Notes: generated by a model from the letters alone, not told the origin. Positions 8,608 to 18,203 are shown, counted from the first letter of the stretch. The stretch is 64,000 nucleotides of DNA from Pedobacter sp. PAMC26386 (GCA_014302835.1 CP060294.1:4117067-4181066); one strand, 5' to 3'. A program made the numbers and translations.

Positions 8608-10496
8608 TACTTATCAAATTTTCTATCTATTTCTGTTAACGACATGGTCTGGATGACTGGTCTTCCACTGATACTAAAGTTCGGTGCTTTACACGCAAAC
8701 AATTGTTCAATCAACATATTCATCTCTTGCTGCCCTAAAACAACCCCACTTTTTATTGCACTGTTTTTTGCCATACTCCGTGCAAGCGCATCTCTTTTAT
8801 CCAGTTTTAACTCCTGCTGAGAATTTTTAAATCCTTCAATTAAATGTTCAAAAAGTTGTGTCTCATTGATCTGGTTACTACCAAGATCAACAGGGATTCC
8901 TTCGATCACTAAAGTGTTTTTCCCAAATTCCCTAACCTCAAAGCCCAGACTCTTAATATCATCCAGTAAACTTTTAGCAAGTTCATAGTCATTCGGGCTT
9001 AATGTAACCGTTTGCGGGAATAAACTTTGCTGCGAAGCCCCTTTTCTATCTTCCAGATTTACGCTAAAACGCTCATATAAGATCCTTTCGTGTGCAGCCT
9101 GCTGATCAATCAGCATTAAACCTGATTTAATCTGTGAAATAATGTATTTGTTGTGCAGCTGCATTAACTGCTTCTGTATAGGCGCGTATTTATCATCAGG
9201 GCCATTGCCAGGCAGTTCCATTGCCACCTGCTCTACAGGCTTCTCTTTAGAAATTTCATACAATGATCCCCAATTTTTAGAAACAGGCTGTTGTTCCCTT
9301 CCTCCAGTATTTCTGAAGCCCGAAAAGCCTTTATCAGCATCATATCCTTTCTCCTCAGAAAAGCTCTTATCGGCCAATGCCTTATCCTCAAAAGGATTAA
9401 AGTCGGGATTAAAGCTAATACTTGGCGGAATAATTTCGTCCAGAGACTTAGGGCTGATCATTCCGCTAAAAGCCGTTTCCTGATCAAAATCAATAGTTGG
9501 GCTAATATTAAACCGGCCTAAAGAACGTTTAACCGCCGAATGGATAATCGCATAAATAGATTTCTCATCCAGGTATTTGATTTCCGTTTTAGTAGGATGC
9601 ACATTGACATCAATCTTAGCCGGATCAATATCTATAAACAGCACATAGAACGGGAAGTTATCATCTGATAACAAGTCCTCATAAGCTTTATTTAATGCAT
9701 GATTCAAGTAAGCATCTTTGATGAAGCGATTATTTACAAAGAAGAACTGCTCTCCCCTTGTTTTCTTCGCAAACTGAGGCTTACCAATAAACCCTTTAAG
9801 ATTGATAATTGTCGTATCCTCCTCAACCGGAATAAGTCTTTCATTATAATTATTTCCAAATAAATGGACTATTCGTTGCTTTAAGGCCGATGAAGGTAGT
9901 CTGAAAATCTCCATTCCATCGTGATGCAAACTGAATGAAATTGCAGGATTAGCCAATGAAACCCTTTGGAATTCATCAATAATATGCCTCATTTCAGCCG
10001 GATTACTTTTCAGAAAATTACGTCTTGCCGGAGTGTTGAAGAATAAGTTTTTGATACTTATACTTGTTCCTTCCGGTGTAGCTACGGGTTCCTGTTTAGT
10101 GATCGTTGCGCCCTCAATCTCGATTAAAGTACCTAATTCATCTTCATAACGGCGGGTTTTCATTTCAACCTGAGCAATCGCCGCGATAGAAGCCATTGCT
10201 TCCCCACGGAAACCCATGGTACGTATTGCAAACAAATCTTCCGCTTTACGTACTTTCGAAGTTGCATGGCGCTCAAAACACATACGTGCATCAGAAACGC
10301 TCATTCCACATCCATTATCAATCACCTGAATCAAGACCTTTCCAGCATCTTTAAGGATCAATTGTATCTTATTCGCCCCCGCATCAATGGCATTTTCCAT
10401 CAACTCTTTCACTGCCGATGCAGGTCGCTGAACTACCTCTCCGGCAGCAATTTGATTCGCAACACTCTCGGGTAAAAGTTGTATTATATCTGACAT
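8607..10496 (-). CDS. mutL: DNA mismatch repair protein MutL
   Basis: The 629-residue protein has the GHKL ATPase module: ENAIDAGA, VIDNGCGM, RHATSKV and GFRGEA within residues 35-105. The S5-like and MutL_C dimerisation domains follow. In the C-terminal domain the endonuclease motif reads DQQAAHERILYE, with Gln where the canonical His sits. The two zinc-site motifs also look degraded: AKNSAIK in place of (A/S)C(R/K)xxIK, and SISGRP in place of CPHGRP. Mismatch repair signalling is secure, but the nicking activity is questionable. It is the first gene of a four-gene overlapping operon (mutL, two rhomboids, EEP). Confidence 0.97.
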   Translation of the reverse strand: MSDIIQLLPESVANQIAAGEVVQRPASAVKELMENAIDAGANKIQLILKDAGKVLIQVIDNGCGMSVSDARMCFERHATSKVRKAEDLFAIRTMGFRGEAMASIAAIAQVEMKTRRYEDELGTLIEIEGATITKQEPVATPEGTSISIKNLFFNTPARRNFLKSNPAEMRHIIDEFQRVSLANPAISFSLHHDGMEIFRLPSSALKQRIVHLFGNNYNERLIPVEEDTTIINLKGFIGKPQFAKKTRGEQFFFVNNRFIKDAYLNHALNKAYEDLLSDDNFPFYVLFIDIDPAKIDVNVHPTKTEIKYLDEKSIYAIIHSAVKRSLGRFNISPTIDFDQETAFSGMISPKSLDEIIPPSISFNPDFNPFEDKALADKSFSEEKGYDADKGFSGFRNTGGREQQPVSKNWGSLYEISKEKPVEQVAMELPGNGPDDKYAPIQKQLMQLHNKYIISQIKSGLMLIDQQAAHERILYERFSVNLEDRKGASQQSLFPQTVTLSPNDYELAKSLLDDIKSLGFEVREFGKNTLVIEGIPVDLGSNQINETQLFEHLIEGFKNSQQELKLDKRDALARSMAKNSAIKSGVVLGQQEMNMLIEQLFACKAPNFSISGRPVIQTMSLTEIDRKFDK

Positions 10497-10616
10497 TTAT
10501 TTCCTTGGTAAAGGTCGCTAATTTAACGAAAATAAGCCTTATACATAAATCTTTTGATTATAAATACCATTTAATGACGAAGCCGGTACAAGCTTTTTAT
10601 ATCTTTAGCGTTCTGA

Positions 10617-12452
10617 ATGAACTATAAGCTTTTTATGTACAAAAACAATCTTGTTCAAACTATCACCGTTTGCATTCTTGCCATTTCTACCCTCAGTGCC
10701 TGCGCACAGGAACATCAAAAAAATGTAGAACTGATCAAAGTCAATTCTACCATTGTTCAGCATACTGTTTTATTGAACAACCAGAGCGGTATTATTCCGC
10801 TTACGGCCTTAGAAAAGAAAACTATTGCCTCGGTTAACCTGGGCTTTAACTATCAAAATATATCAGATAGCTTATTGAATAAATATGCAAAAGTCACTTC
10901 TTTCAGCTCCACAGGATATGAAAATTCTCCCGAATTAAGAAAGCTGGAAGATGCACTGAAATTTTTCAATACAGTAATCATTTCTATCCCCGACCAGGAA
11001 ACGACTAAAGCCAAATACATCAATTTCATCAATTCTCTAGCCAAAAGTAAATCAGTCATTGTGGCCTTATATGGTCAGCGAACCAACCTGATACCATTCG
11101 ACTCACTCAATGCACCGTTAATCTGGAGTCAGGATAAAAGTATTCAGGCAGCCTCACTCATTCCACAGCTCATTTTTGGAGGAATCGCCGTAACCAATAA
11201 ACTAACAGCCAATATTTCTGGCAAATACCTGGCAGGATCAGGCTTTACCACTATGGTAACCCGTTTAAAATACACTGTTCCGGAAGACGCGGGTGTTAAC
11301 TCCGTCAACCTTCAGGAAATTGACAACATTACTGCCGAAGCTATTGCTGCAAGAGCCGCTCCGGGAATGGTCGTTTTAGTGGCAAAAGATGGCAAAGTCA
11401 TTTTTAACAAGGCTTATGGCACACATACTTATGATGGCCCGCCAGATAAGGTAACAGACATCTTCGACTTGGCTTCTATTACTAAAATAACGGCTACAAC
11501 ACCTATGGTGATGCGGTTAGTTGAAGAAAAGAAATTAAAACTAGACACTAATATAGGCGCGTACATTGCGCTGGCCAGACCAACTGCAATGAACAACATT
11601 CCTGTTAGAGAGGCCATGTTGCACCAGGCTGGTTTTATCCCTTACATTGCCTTTCATGATGGCGTAAGGCCAACAGATCATAGTCCGGATTCATCCGCCG
11701 CCTATCCAACTAAAGTAGCCGATGGATATTTTATCAGAAAAGATTATTTCAAAGATGTCATGTGGCCGCAAATGCTCAATGCGCCCATCAGAACAAGAGG
11801 CAAATATGTTTACAGTGACATTAGCATGTATGTCATGAAAGACATTGTAGAACAGATCAGCGGAGAACACCTGAACGATTACGTAGCTGAGAAATTTTAC
11901 GCCCCTTTAGGCATGCAAACTGCCGGTTTCCTTCCACGTAACCGTTTCCCTAAAGAACAGATCATCCCTACAGAGAACGATACTTATTTCAGAAAAACAT
12001 TACTGGTTGGCTATGTTCATGATCAGGGTGCAGCTCTTGTGGGTGGTGTTTCGGGACATGCCGGTCTCTTTGCCAGTTCAAATGATATGGCAATCATGTA
12101 CCAGATGTTTTTGAACAAAGGAACTTATGGTGGCCAGCAATATTTCAAACCGCAAACTGTCGATACTTTTACCGCACAGCAGTCTAGCATTAGCAGAAGA
12201 GGATTGGGGTTTGATCGCTGGGATCCTAATATTGCTAAAAAATACCCATCAACAACAGCTTCGCCGCAAACTTACGGACACACCGGTTATACTGGCACCG
12301 CGGTCTGGGTAGACCAGGCACGAGGTCTGGTTTATGTGTTTTTATCGAATCGTGTCAATCCATCGGTGACCAACAAATTAGTGAGCATGGGAATCCGTTC
12401 TCGTATTCAGGACGTGATCAACAGTGCGATTGACAAAGGAATGGAAAATTAA
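10617..12452 (+). CDS. Lipoprotein fusing a GH3 C-terminal-like domain to a serine beta-lactamase-family domain
   Basis: The signal ends in a lipobox (TLSAC, Cys at about residue 29). Residues 45-215 resemble the C-terminal domain of family 3 glycosidases (HTVLLNNQSGIIPL, then an alpha/beta fold), but the GH3 catalytic barrel is absent. Residues 225-605 form a class C beta-lactamase/esterase-like domain. Its motifs are SITK near 286 (SxxK), YSD near 398 (YxN position) and HTG near 555. Such proteins are usually peptidases, esterases or cell-wall hydrolases rather than true beta-lactamases. In Bacteroidota the complete GH3-beta-lactamase fusion is commonly around 1000 residues, so this is a shortened version. 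ATG at 10635 is an alternative start. Confidence 0.82.
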   Translation: MNYKLFMYKNNLVQTITVCILAISTLSACAQEHQKNVELIKVNSTIVQHTVLLNNQSGIIPLTALEKKTIASVNLGFNYQNISDSLLNKYAKVTSFSSTGYENSPELRKLEDALKFFNTVIISIPDQETTKAKYINFINSLAKSKSVIVALYGQRTNLIPFDSLNAPLIWSQDKSIQAASLIPQLIFGGIAVTNKLTANISGKYLAGSGFTTMVTRLKYTVPEDAGVNSVNLQEIDNITAEAIAARAAPGMVVLVAKDGKVIFNKAYGTHTYDGPPDKVTDIFDLASITKITATTPMVMRLVEEKKLKLDTNIGAYIALARPTAMNNIPVREAMLHQAGFIPYIAFHDGVRPTDHSPDSSAAYPTKVADGYFIRKDYFKDVMWPQMLNAPIRTRGKYVYSDISMYVMKDIVEQISGEHLNDYVAEKFYAPLGMQTAGFLPRNRFPKEQIIPTENDTYFRKTLLVGYVHDQGAALVGGVSGHAGLFASSNDMAIMYQMFLNKGTYGGQQYFKPQTVDTFTAQQSSISRRGLGFDRWDPNIAKKYPSTTASPQTYGHTGYTGTAVWVDQARGLVYVFLSNRVNPSVTNKLVSMGIRSRIQDVINSAIDKGMEN

Positions 12453-12507
12453 AATCCCTATAAAACAGGGGGATATAAAATCTAACTGATTTTTTTTCAA
12501 AAGACAT

Positions 12508-12538
12508 TTTGTATTCAGGATCAATTTTTCTATAATTG
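12508..12538 (+). promoter_or_regulatory. Promoter of tRNA-Thr
   Basis: A TTTG box (12508-12511) lies 19 bp before TATAATTG (12531-12538), one mismatch from the Bacteroidota -7 consensus TAnnTTTG. The tRNA begins 30 bp downstream. Confidence 0.7.
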
Positions 12539-12568
12539 CACCCGGTTAGACAATAACCGCTTATTAAA

Positions 12569-12641
<73 letters not shown>

Positions 12642-12650
12642 CGGAAACAA

Positions 12651-12682
12651 AAAAGGGTTCATGAAAGTGAACCCTTTTTTTA
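12651..12682. terminator. Bidirectional terminator between tRNA-Thr and the 2OG oxygenase gene
   Basis: The stem GGGTTCA/TGAACCC (12655-12661 with 12668-12674) is flanked by A and T runs on both sides, so it can end the tRNA transcript and the convergent oxygenase transcript. Confidence 0.85.
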
Positions 12683-12696
12683 TTTTGAAAAATCTC

Positions 12697-13659
12697 TTAT
12701 TTCTTCAAACCTATTTCTCTAAGACGTTCATCCAGATATTCTCCGGCAGTCATATCAGAATACTGTTTTGGATGCGATTCATCCACACAAGAATCAAGAC
12801 TTGTTAAATCCATATCAGAACGCGGGTGAAGGAAGAAAGGAACAGAGAAACGTGAAGTTTTCATCAATTCTCTTGGTGGATTAACCACTCTGTGCGTAGT
12901 TGAACGAAGTTTATTATTCGTTAAACGCTGTAACATATCTCCTACATTGACAACAATATCTGAATGATGTGCTTTAATTGGCAACCATTCATTACTGCGT
13001 GTTAAGACTTCTAGACCATCAGCACTTGCACCAATCAGTAAAGTAATCAGGTTAATATCTTCATGTGCACCTGCACGAACAGCATCAGCTGGTAATGCCT
13101 CCGGATGCTCAATCGGGAAGTAATGAATACCTCTCAAAATAGAATTTCCGTTATGTACATGCTTATCAAAATAATCAATTGGTAAACTCAAATAAGTAGC
13201 AATTGCTCTTAACAAATGCTTACCATTACTTTCCAGTTTTTGATAAACTTCGTTAGTTACCTCGTTGAAACCTGCGATTTCTTCCAGGTATTCATTCTCA
13301 GGATATTCATATTTAATTGGATCCCCATCAACGACAGTTTGACCGATCTGCCAGAATTCTTTAAGATCGGCAGTTTTAGCACCTTTAGCAGTTTCTTTAC
13401 CTGGACTAGTATAACCACGTTGTCCGGCAAGTTCAGGTTTTTCATACTTCGCTTTCTGATCTGCCGGTAAACGAAATACTCCCTGGATATTCTGATATAA
13501 TTTATCAATTAACTCCTGGCTTAAGCCATGGTTGGTAATCGTTACAAAACCCGAATCATTAAAGGCTCTGCCTAGTTCATCAGAAAATTTTTTACGATCG
13601 TGCTCTGTTCCGTCAATATAAGAACCAAGATCTAAGGTTGGAATATAAGGTGTAGACAT
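12697..13659 (-). CDS. Isopenicillin N synthase-like 2-oxoglutarate/Fe(II)-dependent oxygenase
   Basis: The 320-residue protein has an N-terminal DIOX_N domain (about 5-120, with FVTITNHGLS) and a C-terminal 2OG-FeII_Oxy jelly roll (about 165-290). The iron ligands are His and Asp in AGAHEDINL (about 197-199) and His in TTHRVVNPP (about 254). The 2-oxoglutarate-binding Arg is the one in SRFSVPFF. These enzymes hydroxylate or desaturate small molecules; the substrate is unknown. It is monocistronic, with a terminator after it and a long regulatory gap before it. Confidence 0.9.
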   Translation of the reverse strand: MSTPYIPTLDLGSYIDGTEHDRKKFSDELGRAFNDSGFVTITNHGLSQELIDKLYQNIQGVFRLPADQKAKYEKPELAGQRGYTSPGKETAKGAKTADLKEFWQIGQTVVDGDPIKYEYPENEYLEEIAGFNEVTNEVYQKLESNGKHLLRAIATYLSLPIDYFDKHVHNGNSILRGIHYFPIEHPEALPADAVRAGAHEDINLITLLIGASADGLEVLTRSNEWLPIKAHHSDIVVNVGDMLQRLTNNKLRSTTHRVVNPPRELMKTSRFSVPFFLHPRSDMDLTSLDSCVDESHPKQYSDMTAGEYLDERLREIGLKK

Positions 13660-13997
13660 AATATTTGCTTAATGTTTGATTCGAAATTATAAAACAATTG
13701 TTAATAAAGTTGTCTGTAGCGAACTATCTCACCATAGCTTACTAATTTACAACAATTTAAGTTATTAACATTTAACAGTCAAACAAAATTTAACAAAGAA
13801 TTATCTAAAAAAGTCACACGTGTGACAATAGCCAAACGTCATACCAGATTTTATCAGTACACTGTCAATTTAGGTCATATTCTCCCAAATATGAAACCAC
13901 AGTCTCTCTAGCTGCGTATAATGACTAACAGATCAAGTAAATTTGTTTGGCTAAACTGCCATAATTCATTCATACTTTATACTAAACTATAGTCAAA
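13660..13997. other. Divergent intergenic region with no gene
   Basis: This AT-rich stretch separates the divergent oxygenase and msrA genes and must hold both promoters. Apart from the 14-bp palindrome at 13813-13826 I see no gene or repeat. No full TTTG/TAnnTTTG pair is convincing. Confidence 0.6.
13813..13826. promoter_or_regulatory. Perfect 14-bp palindrome GTCACACGTGTGAC, possible operator
   Basis: The two 7-base half sites abut without a spacer, in the middle of the gap between the oxygenase and msrA genes. Placement and symmetry suggest a dimeric regulator shared by the two divergent genes. It is not the TGTGA-N6-TCACA form of CRP sites. Confidence 0.4.
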
Positions 13998-14597
13998 ATG
14001 AAATATCTATCAATTCTATTTTTAATCCTTTTATCAGTTAACGGTGCAGATGCGCAGCAGAAAAAATCACAGAAAGCAACCTTCGGGATGGGATGTTTCT
14101 GGTGTTCAGAAGCCTTATTTCAACGGCTGGACGGTGTGACTAAAGTAAAGTCAGGATATGAAGGTGGCCAGCTTGCCGACCCAACCTATGAAGAAGTTTG
14201 TACAGGCACAACTGGCCATGCGGAAGTGATTGAGGTTACTTATGATCCTGCAAAGATTTCTTACGATGAATTACTGGAAGTATTCTGGAAAAGCCACGAC
14301 CCAACTACGTTAAACCGTCAGGGTGCTGATTCAGGAACTCAATACCGTTCAGTAATATTCTATAGTACTCCTGAGCAAAAAACTGCTGCCGAACAATATA
14401 AAGCTGAATTAAACAAAATAAATGCTTTTGGAAAGCCAGTTGTTACAGAAATCACTAAAGCGCAACCTTTTTACGTAGCAGAAGGTTATCACCAGGATTA
14501 TTTTAACAAGAATGCAGACAAGCCTTATTGCCGGTTAGTGATCCTGCCAAAAATGGAAAAACTAGAGAAGATATTTAAAGCCAAACTGAAACATTAA
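13998..14597 (+). CDS. msrA: Exported peptide-methionine (S)-S-oxide reductase
   Basis: The 199-residue protein has a signal peptide (about 1-19, cut near ADAQ) and an MsrA domain with the catalytic GCFWC (residues 32-36, Cys33). It also has SGYEGG, TGHAEVIEVTYDP, a DPTTLNRQGADSGTQYRS block, and a C-terminal Cys in KPYCRLVI that may resolve the sulfenate. It reduces oxidised methionine in envelope proteins, with its export implied by the signal. No msrB is adjacent. Confidence 0.95.
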   Translation: MKYLSILFLILLSVNGADAQQKKSQKATFGMGCFWCSEALFQRLDGVTKVKSGYEGGQLADPTYEEVCTGTTGHAEVIEVTYDPAKISYDELLEVFWKSHDPTTLNRQGADSGTQYRSVIFYSTPEQKTAAEQYKAELNKINAFGKPVVTEITKAQPFYVAEGYHQDYFNKNADKPYCRLVILPKMEKLEKIFKAKLKH

Positions 14598-14622
14598 TCA
14601 AAAACGGAACCAGTTCCAGAAA

Positions 14623-14662
14623 TAAAAAAGGGTGCTGAATATTAGTTCAGCACCCTTTTTTA
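14623..14662. terminator. Bidirectional terminator between msrA and the SGNH gene
   Basis: A 10-bp perfect stem (14630-14639 with 14646-14655; GGGTGCTGAA) is flanked by an A run on the left and a T run on the right, so it works in both directions between convergent genes. Confidence 0.9.
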
Positions 14663-14679
14663 TTATAGATTTTATAAAA

Positions 14680-16020
14680 TTAAGGGAATTTCACACCTCT
14701 GTATTTTGTCACATCCACAGTTGGAATACTTGAACCATATTGCGAATTGATAGATTTGATAAATTCATTCGCTACGATTGAGTAACCTATTGGAGTCAGG
14801 TGAATTCCATCCAGAGAGAAAAGGTTTCCGGTAATGTATGCTGCACTAACAACAGCTCCATTAACTTCCCTGCCAGCTGCATAGCTTTTGAACAATGCAT
14901 TCGCATCAAATAAAGCAAGACCATTTGCCGCAGCTACTGATTTAATAGTTGCATTATAGGAATTTGTATAATCCACAATTACTGCTGCCTCTGCCTGATC
15001 TAAAACATACTTACTTTCAACAGGGTTTCTAGGATCCAAACCATATGGCTGACCAGCCGCATTTGGTTTCCCAATTATATTTGCAGAAGATAATGTAAGC
15101 AACAAATAATCAGCTGCCGTAGCAGCTCTCGGTGAACCAGTTCCCGGCTGAATAAAAACAGCCTTTGCATTTGCAGTTGGATTCGCCACATTTACCTTAG
15201 CTAATATTGCATTTATAGTAACTGTTGTAAAGTACGGCGTACTTAATACATCAGGAATAGTTGCAACTACACCCTTAGCTCCAGTGCCGCCAGTTCCACC
15301 TTTCACTAAAGTACCAGCCGCAAGATTATACAGTTGAGTAAAAAGAGCCTTATCAGTAGGCAAATCAGCCGCTGTCGCAGCACCGCCTGTTGCATAACCT
15401 AATACATCATTATTACCTAACCACATACTGAAGAAAGTAAATGGTTTAGCAGTTACAAAACTAAGATATGGAGTAGTATTAGCAGGTGAAGTATTTGGCA
15501 ATAAACGCTCAAAATAAGGATTTACATTTCCATAATAAGTAAGTGTAATATGGTTTAACCTGATTCCCGGTACGCCGTAATTATTCAGGTCTCCTGTATA
15601 TTTTGTAAAAAGAGGAACCGTGCCAAATCCAGGTACAGTTACTGACCCGATTACAGCCTGAGCAGGAACATTAGTAATAATTGGATCTGCAGGTAAAGGT
15701 GGTGTCGGTGTTGTAAAACCTGTCAATGACATATGCCCTGTTCCATCTGCCTGGTTCGCATTAAAGAAAGGTGTACTAAAAGTTCCACCACCAACGGCTT
15801 GCATTTGTGTAGCAATCATCAATGGAAATGAATTCTGCTGTCCTTCCAGATACAACCCATTATCAGCAAAACCTGACGTCAGGGAGTTTCCAACAGCAAT
15901 ATATCGTGAAAAATCAGCAGTTCCTTTGCTGGGGGTAATGGTTTTTAGATCTGGTTTGCAAGAAGCTGCAGCAACTACAGCAACTGCAAGAATACTTCTG
16001 AATATAAATTTCGAGTTCAT
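14680..16020 (-). CDS. SGNH/GDSL-hydrolase lipoprotein
   Basis: I start at the ATG at 16020 rather than 16047, because the protein then opens with a clean lipoprotein signal (AAASC, Cys21). The SGNH blocks are AVGNSLTSG (residues 42-50, with Ser as nucleophile of a GDSL-like motif), WLGNNDVLG (the Asn block) and DGIHLTPIGY near 405 (catalytic Asp and His). The 446-residue length and the Ala/Gly/Thr-rich middle fit outer-membrane lipoprotein esterases of Bacteroidota. It begins 20 bp after the FadL-like porin gene, so a shared role in lipid or ester uptake is plausible. Confidence 0.9.
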   Translation of the reverse strand: MNSKFIFRSILAVAVVAAASCKPDLKTITPSKGTADFSRYIAVGNSLTSGFADNGLYLEGQQNSFPLMIATQMQAVGGGTFSTPFFNANQADGTGHMSLTGFTTPTPPLPADPIITNVPAQAVIGSVTVPGFGTVPLFTKYTGDLNNYGVPGIRLNHITLTYYGNVNPYFERLLPNTSPANTTPYLSFVTAKPFTFFSMWLGNNDVLGYATGGAATAADLPTDKALFTQLYNLAAGTLVKGGTGGTGAKGVVATIPDVLSTPYFTTVTINAILAKVNVANPTANAKAVFIQPGTGSPRAATAADYLLLTLSSANIIGKPNAAGQPYGLDPRNPVESKYVLDQAEAAVIVDYTNSYNATIKSVAAANGLALFDANALFKSYAAGREVNGAVVSAAYITGNLFSLDGIHLTPIGYSIVANEFIKSINSQYGSSIPTVDVTKYRGVKFP

Positions 16021-16040
16021 AATGTTTTGCTGAAAGGTGA

Positions 16041-17255
16041 TTACCATTTATAAGATAAAGAGATGCCTGGGATATAAGCAACCGTTTTGAAAGTCCCGCT
16101 TAAATTTGTCTCAATATTAGTCTCATTTCTTGATTTAATATTTTCATACAAGAAAGATAAATCGATATTGAATCTTTCAGACGCTTTGTATCCTAAACCT
16201 GCACTTAGCAAAATACGGTTAGCATCCGGTACTTCTGGAGTCACATAACCTTTTCCAACTGGTGTAAATGCATAAGCAGCACCTAATCTTAAAGCTAAGC
16301 GGTCCGTAGCCATATTCTGGATACCTACACGTACAGCACCTCCATCATGATAATTTCTTGGAGAACTTGTGTTTGGAATTCTTGAGTTGTTGTCATAATC
16401 AAATGCCAATACTTTGTATTTGCTCCAGTGAACCCAGTTTGCATCCACAGCAATAATCGTTTTAGAGGATGGGTAAAATCCTAAACCGATAGAGGATGTT
16501 GCCGGTAAAGGAAGTTGCGCAGTAAATTTAGTAGGAAATCCACTTTGCAATGCTTGAGGAACCTTAAAGATAGCATCGCCATCTTTTACATTAGCAGTTA
16601 CCTGTGAACGGTGTGTCACACCAATAGTTACGCCAGATATCGTTTCTACATAAATACCAGCATTCCAGCCAAAATCATTTGAATTACCTTTAAGCTGTGC
16701 AGTAGATGAGGTACCATCGTTCAGAGTAATTGGAACGGCTCTTCGTAAATCAACTTTTCCATTCGCATAAACAAGGCCGGCACCAATACCGATATGATCT
16801 GTAATTTTGTAACTCAAGGTAGGCTGAACATAGATAGCCTGAAGATCTAATGAGGTCACGGTATACTTACCAGTCCAGTTTGGATCCCAGTGGACTGCAC
16901 CACCAAATGGCACATAAACACCCAATCCAAAACGAAGTCTGTTCTTCGGATTACCAAATACAGCATAAGCTGCTGGCGGTACTGATAATTTATCTTTTGT
17001 GTATTCTGTAATGTTAGAACCATTCTCTCTGAAAGCAGCTTTCAGGAAAATTGCACTTGCACCAACTTGTACACCATTTTTTTTAAGGAATGAGACAGCT
17101 CCAGGATTAAAAAACACAGCTGCTTCGTCTAAAGCAACCCCTGTACCTGCACCGCCCATCGCGGTCTGCTTTTGTCCCTGAAGGTTAACCTGGAAGGATT
17201 GGGAGTAGCCCAGAATAGGCACCGCCAGTAAGAAACTTAGTAAAATCTTTTTCAT
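16041..17255 (-). CDS. OmpP1/FadL/TodX-family outer-membrane transport protein
   Basis: The 404-residue protein has a signal peptide (about 1-18, ILGYSQ) followed by FQVNLQGQKQTAMGGAGTGVALDEAAVFFNPG, the FadL N-terminal hatch signature. Alternating beta strands run to a terminal aromatic (SLSYKW). FadL-type channels move hydrophobic compounds across the outer membrane. It is the first gene of a two-gene unit with the SGNH lipoprotein, consistent with uptake and hydrolysis of lipids or esters (inference). Confidence 0.92.
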   Translation of the reverse strand: MKKILLSFLLAVPILGYSQSFQVNLQGQKQTAMGGAGTGVALDEAAVFFNPGAVSFLKKNGVQVGASAIFLKAAFRENGSNITEYTKDKLSVPPAAYAVFGNPKNRLRFGLGVYVPFGGAVHWDPNWTGKYTVTSLDLQAIYVQPTLSYKITDHIGIGAGLVYANGKVDLRRAVPITLNDGTSSTAQLKGNSNDFGWNAGIYVETISGVTIGVTHRSQVTANVKDGDAIFKVPQALQSGFPTKFTAQLPLPATSSIGLGFYPSSKTIIAVDANWVHWSKYKVLAFDYDNNSRIPNTSSPRNYHDGGAVRVGIQNMATDRLALRLGAAYAFTPVGKGYVTPEVPDANRILLSAGLGYKASERFNIDLSFLYENIKSRNETNIETNLSGTFKTVAYIPGISLSYKW

Positions 17256-17570
17256 ATTTGGTTGGTATTAAATTGATAATGTATCCGCCCTAAAAGTTTA
17301 AGCTAACTCCCGCATTCATAGATTATAACAATCCAAAAGAAATTGAGATTGGCCGATTTATTTTATGCAAGCATAACAATTAACGATTTTACTAAATAAA
17401 TAAAACTTATCCAAATCTTAAGGCAGATTTCTTTTCATTCATTTAATTCAATATCATGCAAAAGTAAAAACACAGCCAGCTCACATCAAAACTAAATAAC
17501 ATACTTACATTTGTTAACACTGTTATTAATTAGATGTTGTAACAGCTTTATAACCTTGAATAATAAAATT
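17256..17570. other. Divergent intergenic region with no gene
   Basis: This AT-rich gap lies between the FadL-like gene (minus) and the nitroreductase (plus). TACATTTG at 17507-17514 matches the -7 consensus on the plus strand, but no TTTG box lies at the right distance. I see no ORF with support and no long repeat. Confidence 0.5.
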
Positions 17571-18203
17571 ATGAGTTTAATAGATGCGCTGAAATGGCGG
17601 TACGCAGTAAAAAAAATGAATGGAGAAAAGGTCCCTCAAGCTAAGGTTGACCAAATCGTTGAAGCAGCACGTCTTGCGCCAACTTCATCTGGCCTACAAC
17701 CATTTAAAGTAATTGTGGTGACTAACCCGGAATTAAAAGCAAAAATTCAGACGGTTGCTTTTGGACAGTCTCAAATAGTTGATTCTTCACACCTGCTTAT
17801 TTTTGCAGCATGGGAGAACTATACTGAACAAAACATCAGATCTGTTTTCGCACGTACAAATGCGGAACGAGGTCTGCCGGATGAAACTCCATCAGACTAT
17901 GAAATCCAATTGAGCTCAAACTACACAACTAGAACTGAAGAAGTGAACTTTAACCATGCCGCACGACAAGCTTATATTGGCTTTGGCGTAGCACTTGCAG
18001 AAGCTGCCTTATTAAAAGTAGACGCAACTCCAATGGAAGGATTTAATCCTGCAGAACTGGATGAGTTGTTAGGTTTAAGACAAAGAGGCCTTCGCAGTGT
18101 GACGCTGTTGCCATTAGGCTACAGAAGTGAAAACGAAGATTGGTTAATTAACTTGAAAAAAGTACGAACACCAAAAGCTGAGTTCGTAATCGAATATAAC
18201 TAA
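17571..18203 (+). CDS. Nitroreductase-family NAD(P)H-dependent oxidoreductase
   Basis: The ATG at 17571 gives the family N-terminus MSLIDALKWRYAVKKM; the 20 extra residues upstream look like leader, not protein. The 210-residue product has the FMN-binding Arg/Lys region at the N-terminus, EAARLAPTSSGLQPFKV, and the C-terminal LGYRSENEDW. It belongs with NfsB-like flavin reductases that reduce nitro compounds or quinones. It stands alone and ends in a terminator. Confidence 0.92.
   Translation: MSLIDALKWRYAVKKMNGEKVPQAKVDQIVEAARLAPTSSGLQPFKVIVVTNPELKAKIQTVAFGQSQIVDSSHLLIFAAWENYTEQNIRSVFARTNAERGLPDETPSDYEIQLSSNYTTRTEEVNFNHAARQAYIGFGVALAEAALLKVDATPMEGFNPAELDELLGLRQRGLRSVTLLPLGYRSENEDWLINLKKVRTPKAEFVIEYN

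Noticed and set aside
10617-12452. Antibiotic-resistance beta-lactamase
   Set aside because: The motifs belong to the broad S12 serine hydrolase family, and the GH3-like fusion and lipobox fit envelope enzymes rather than drug resistance.
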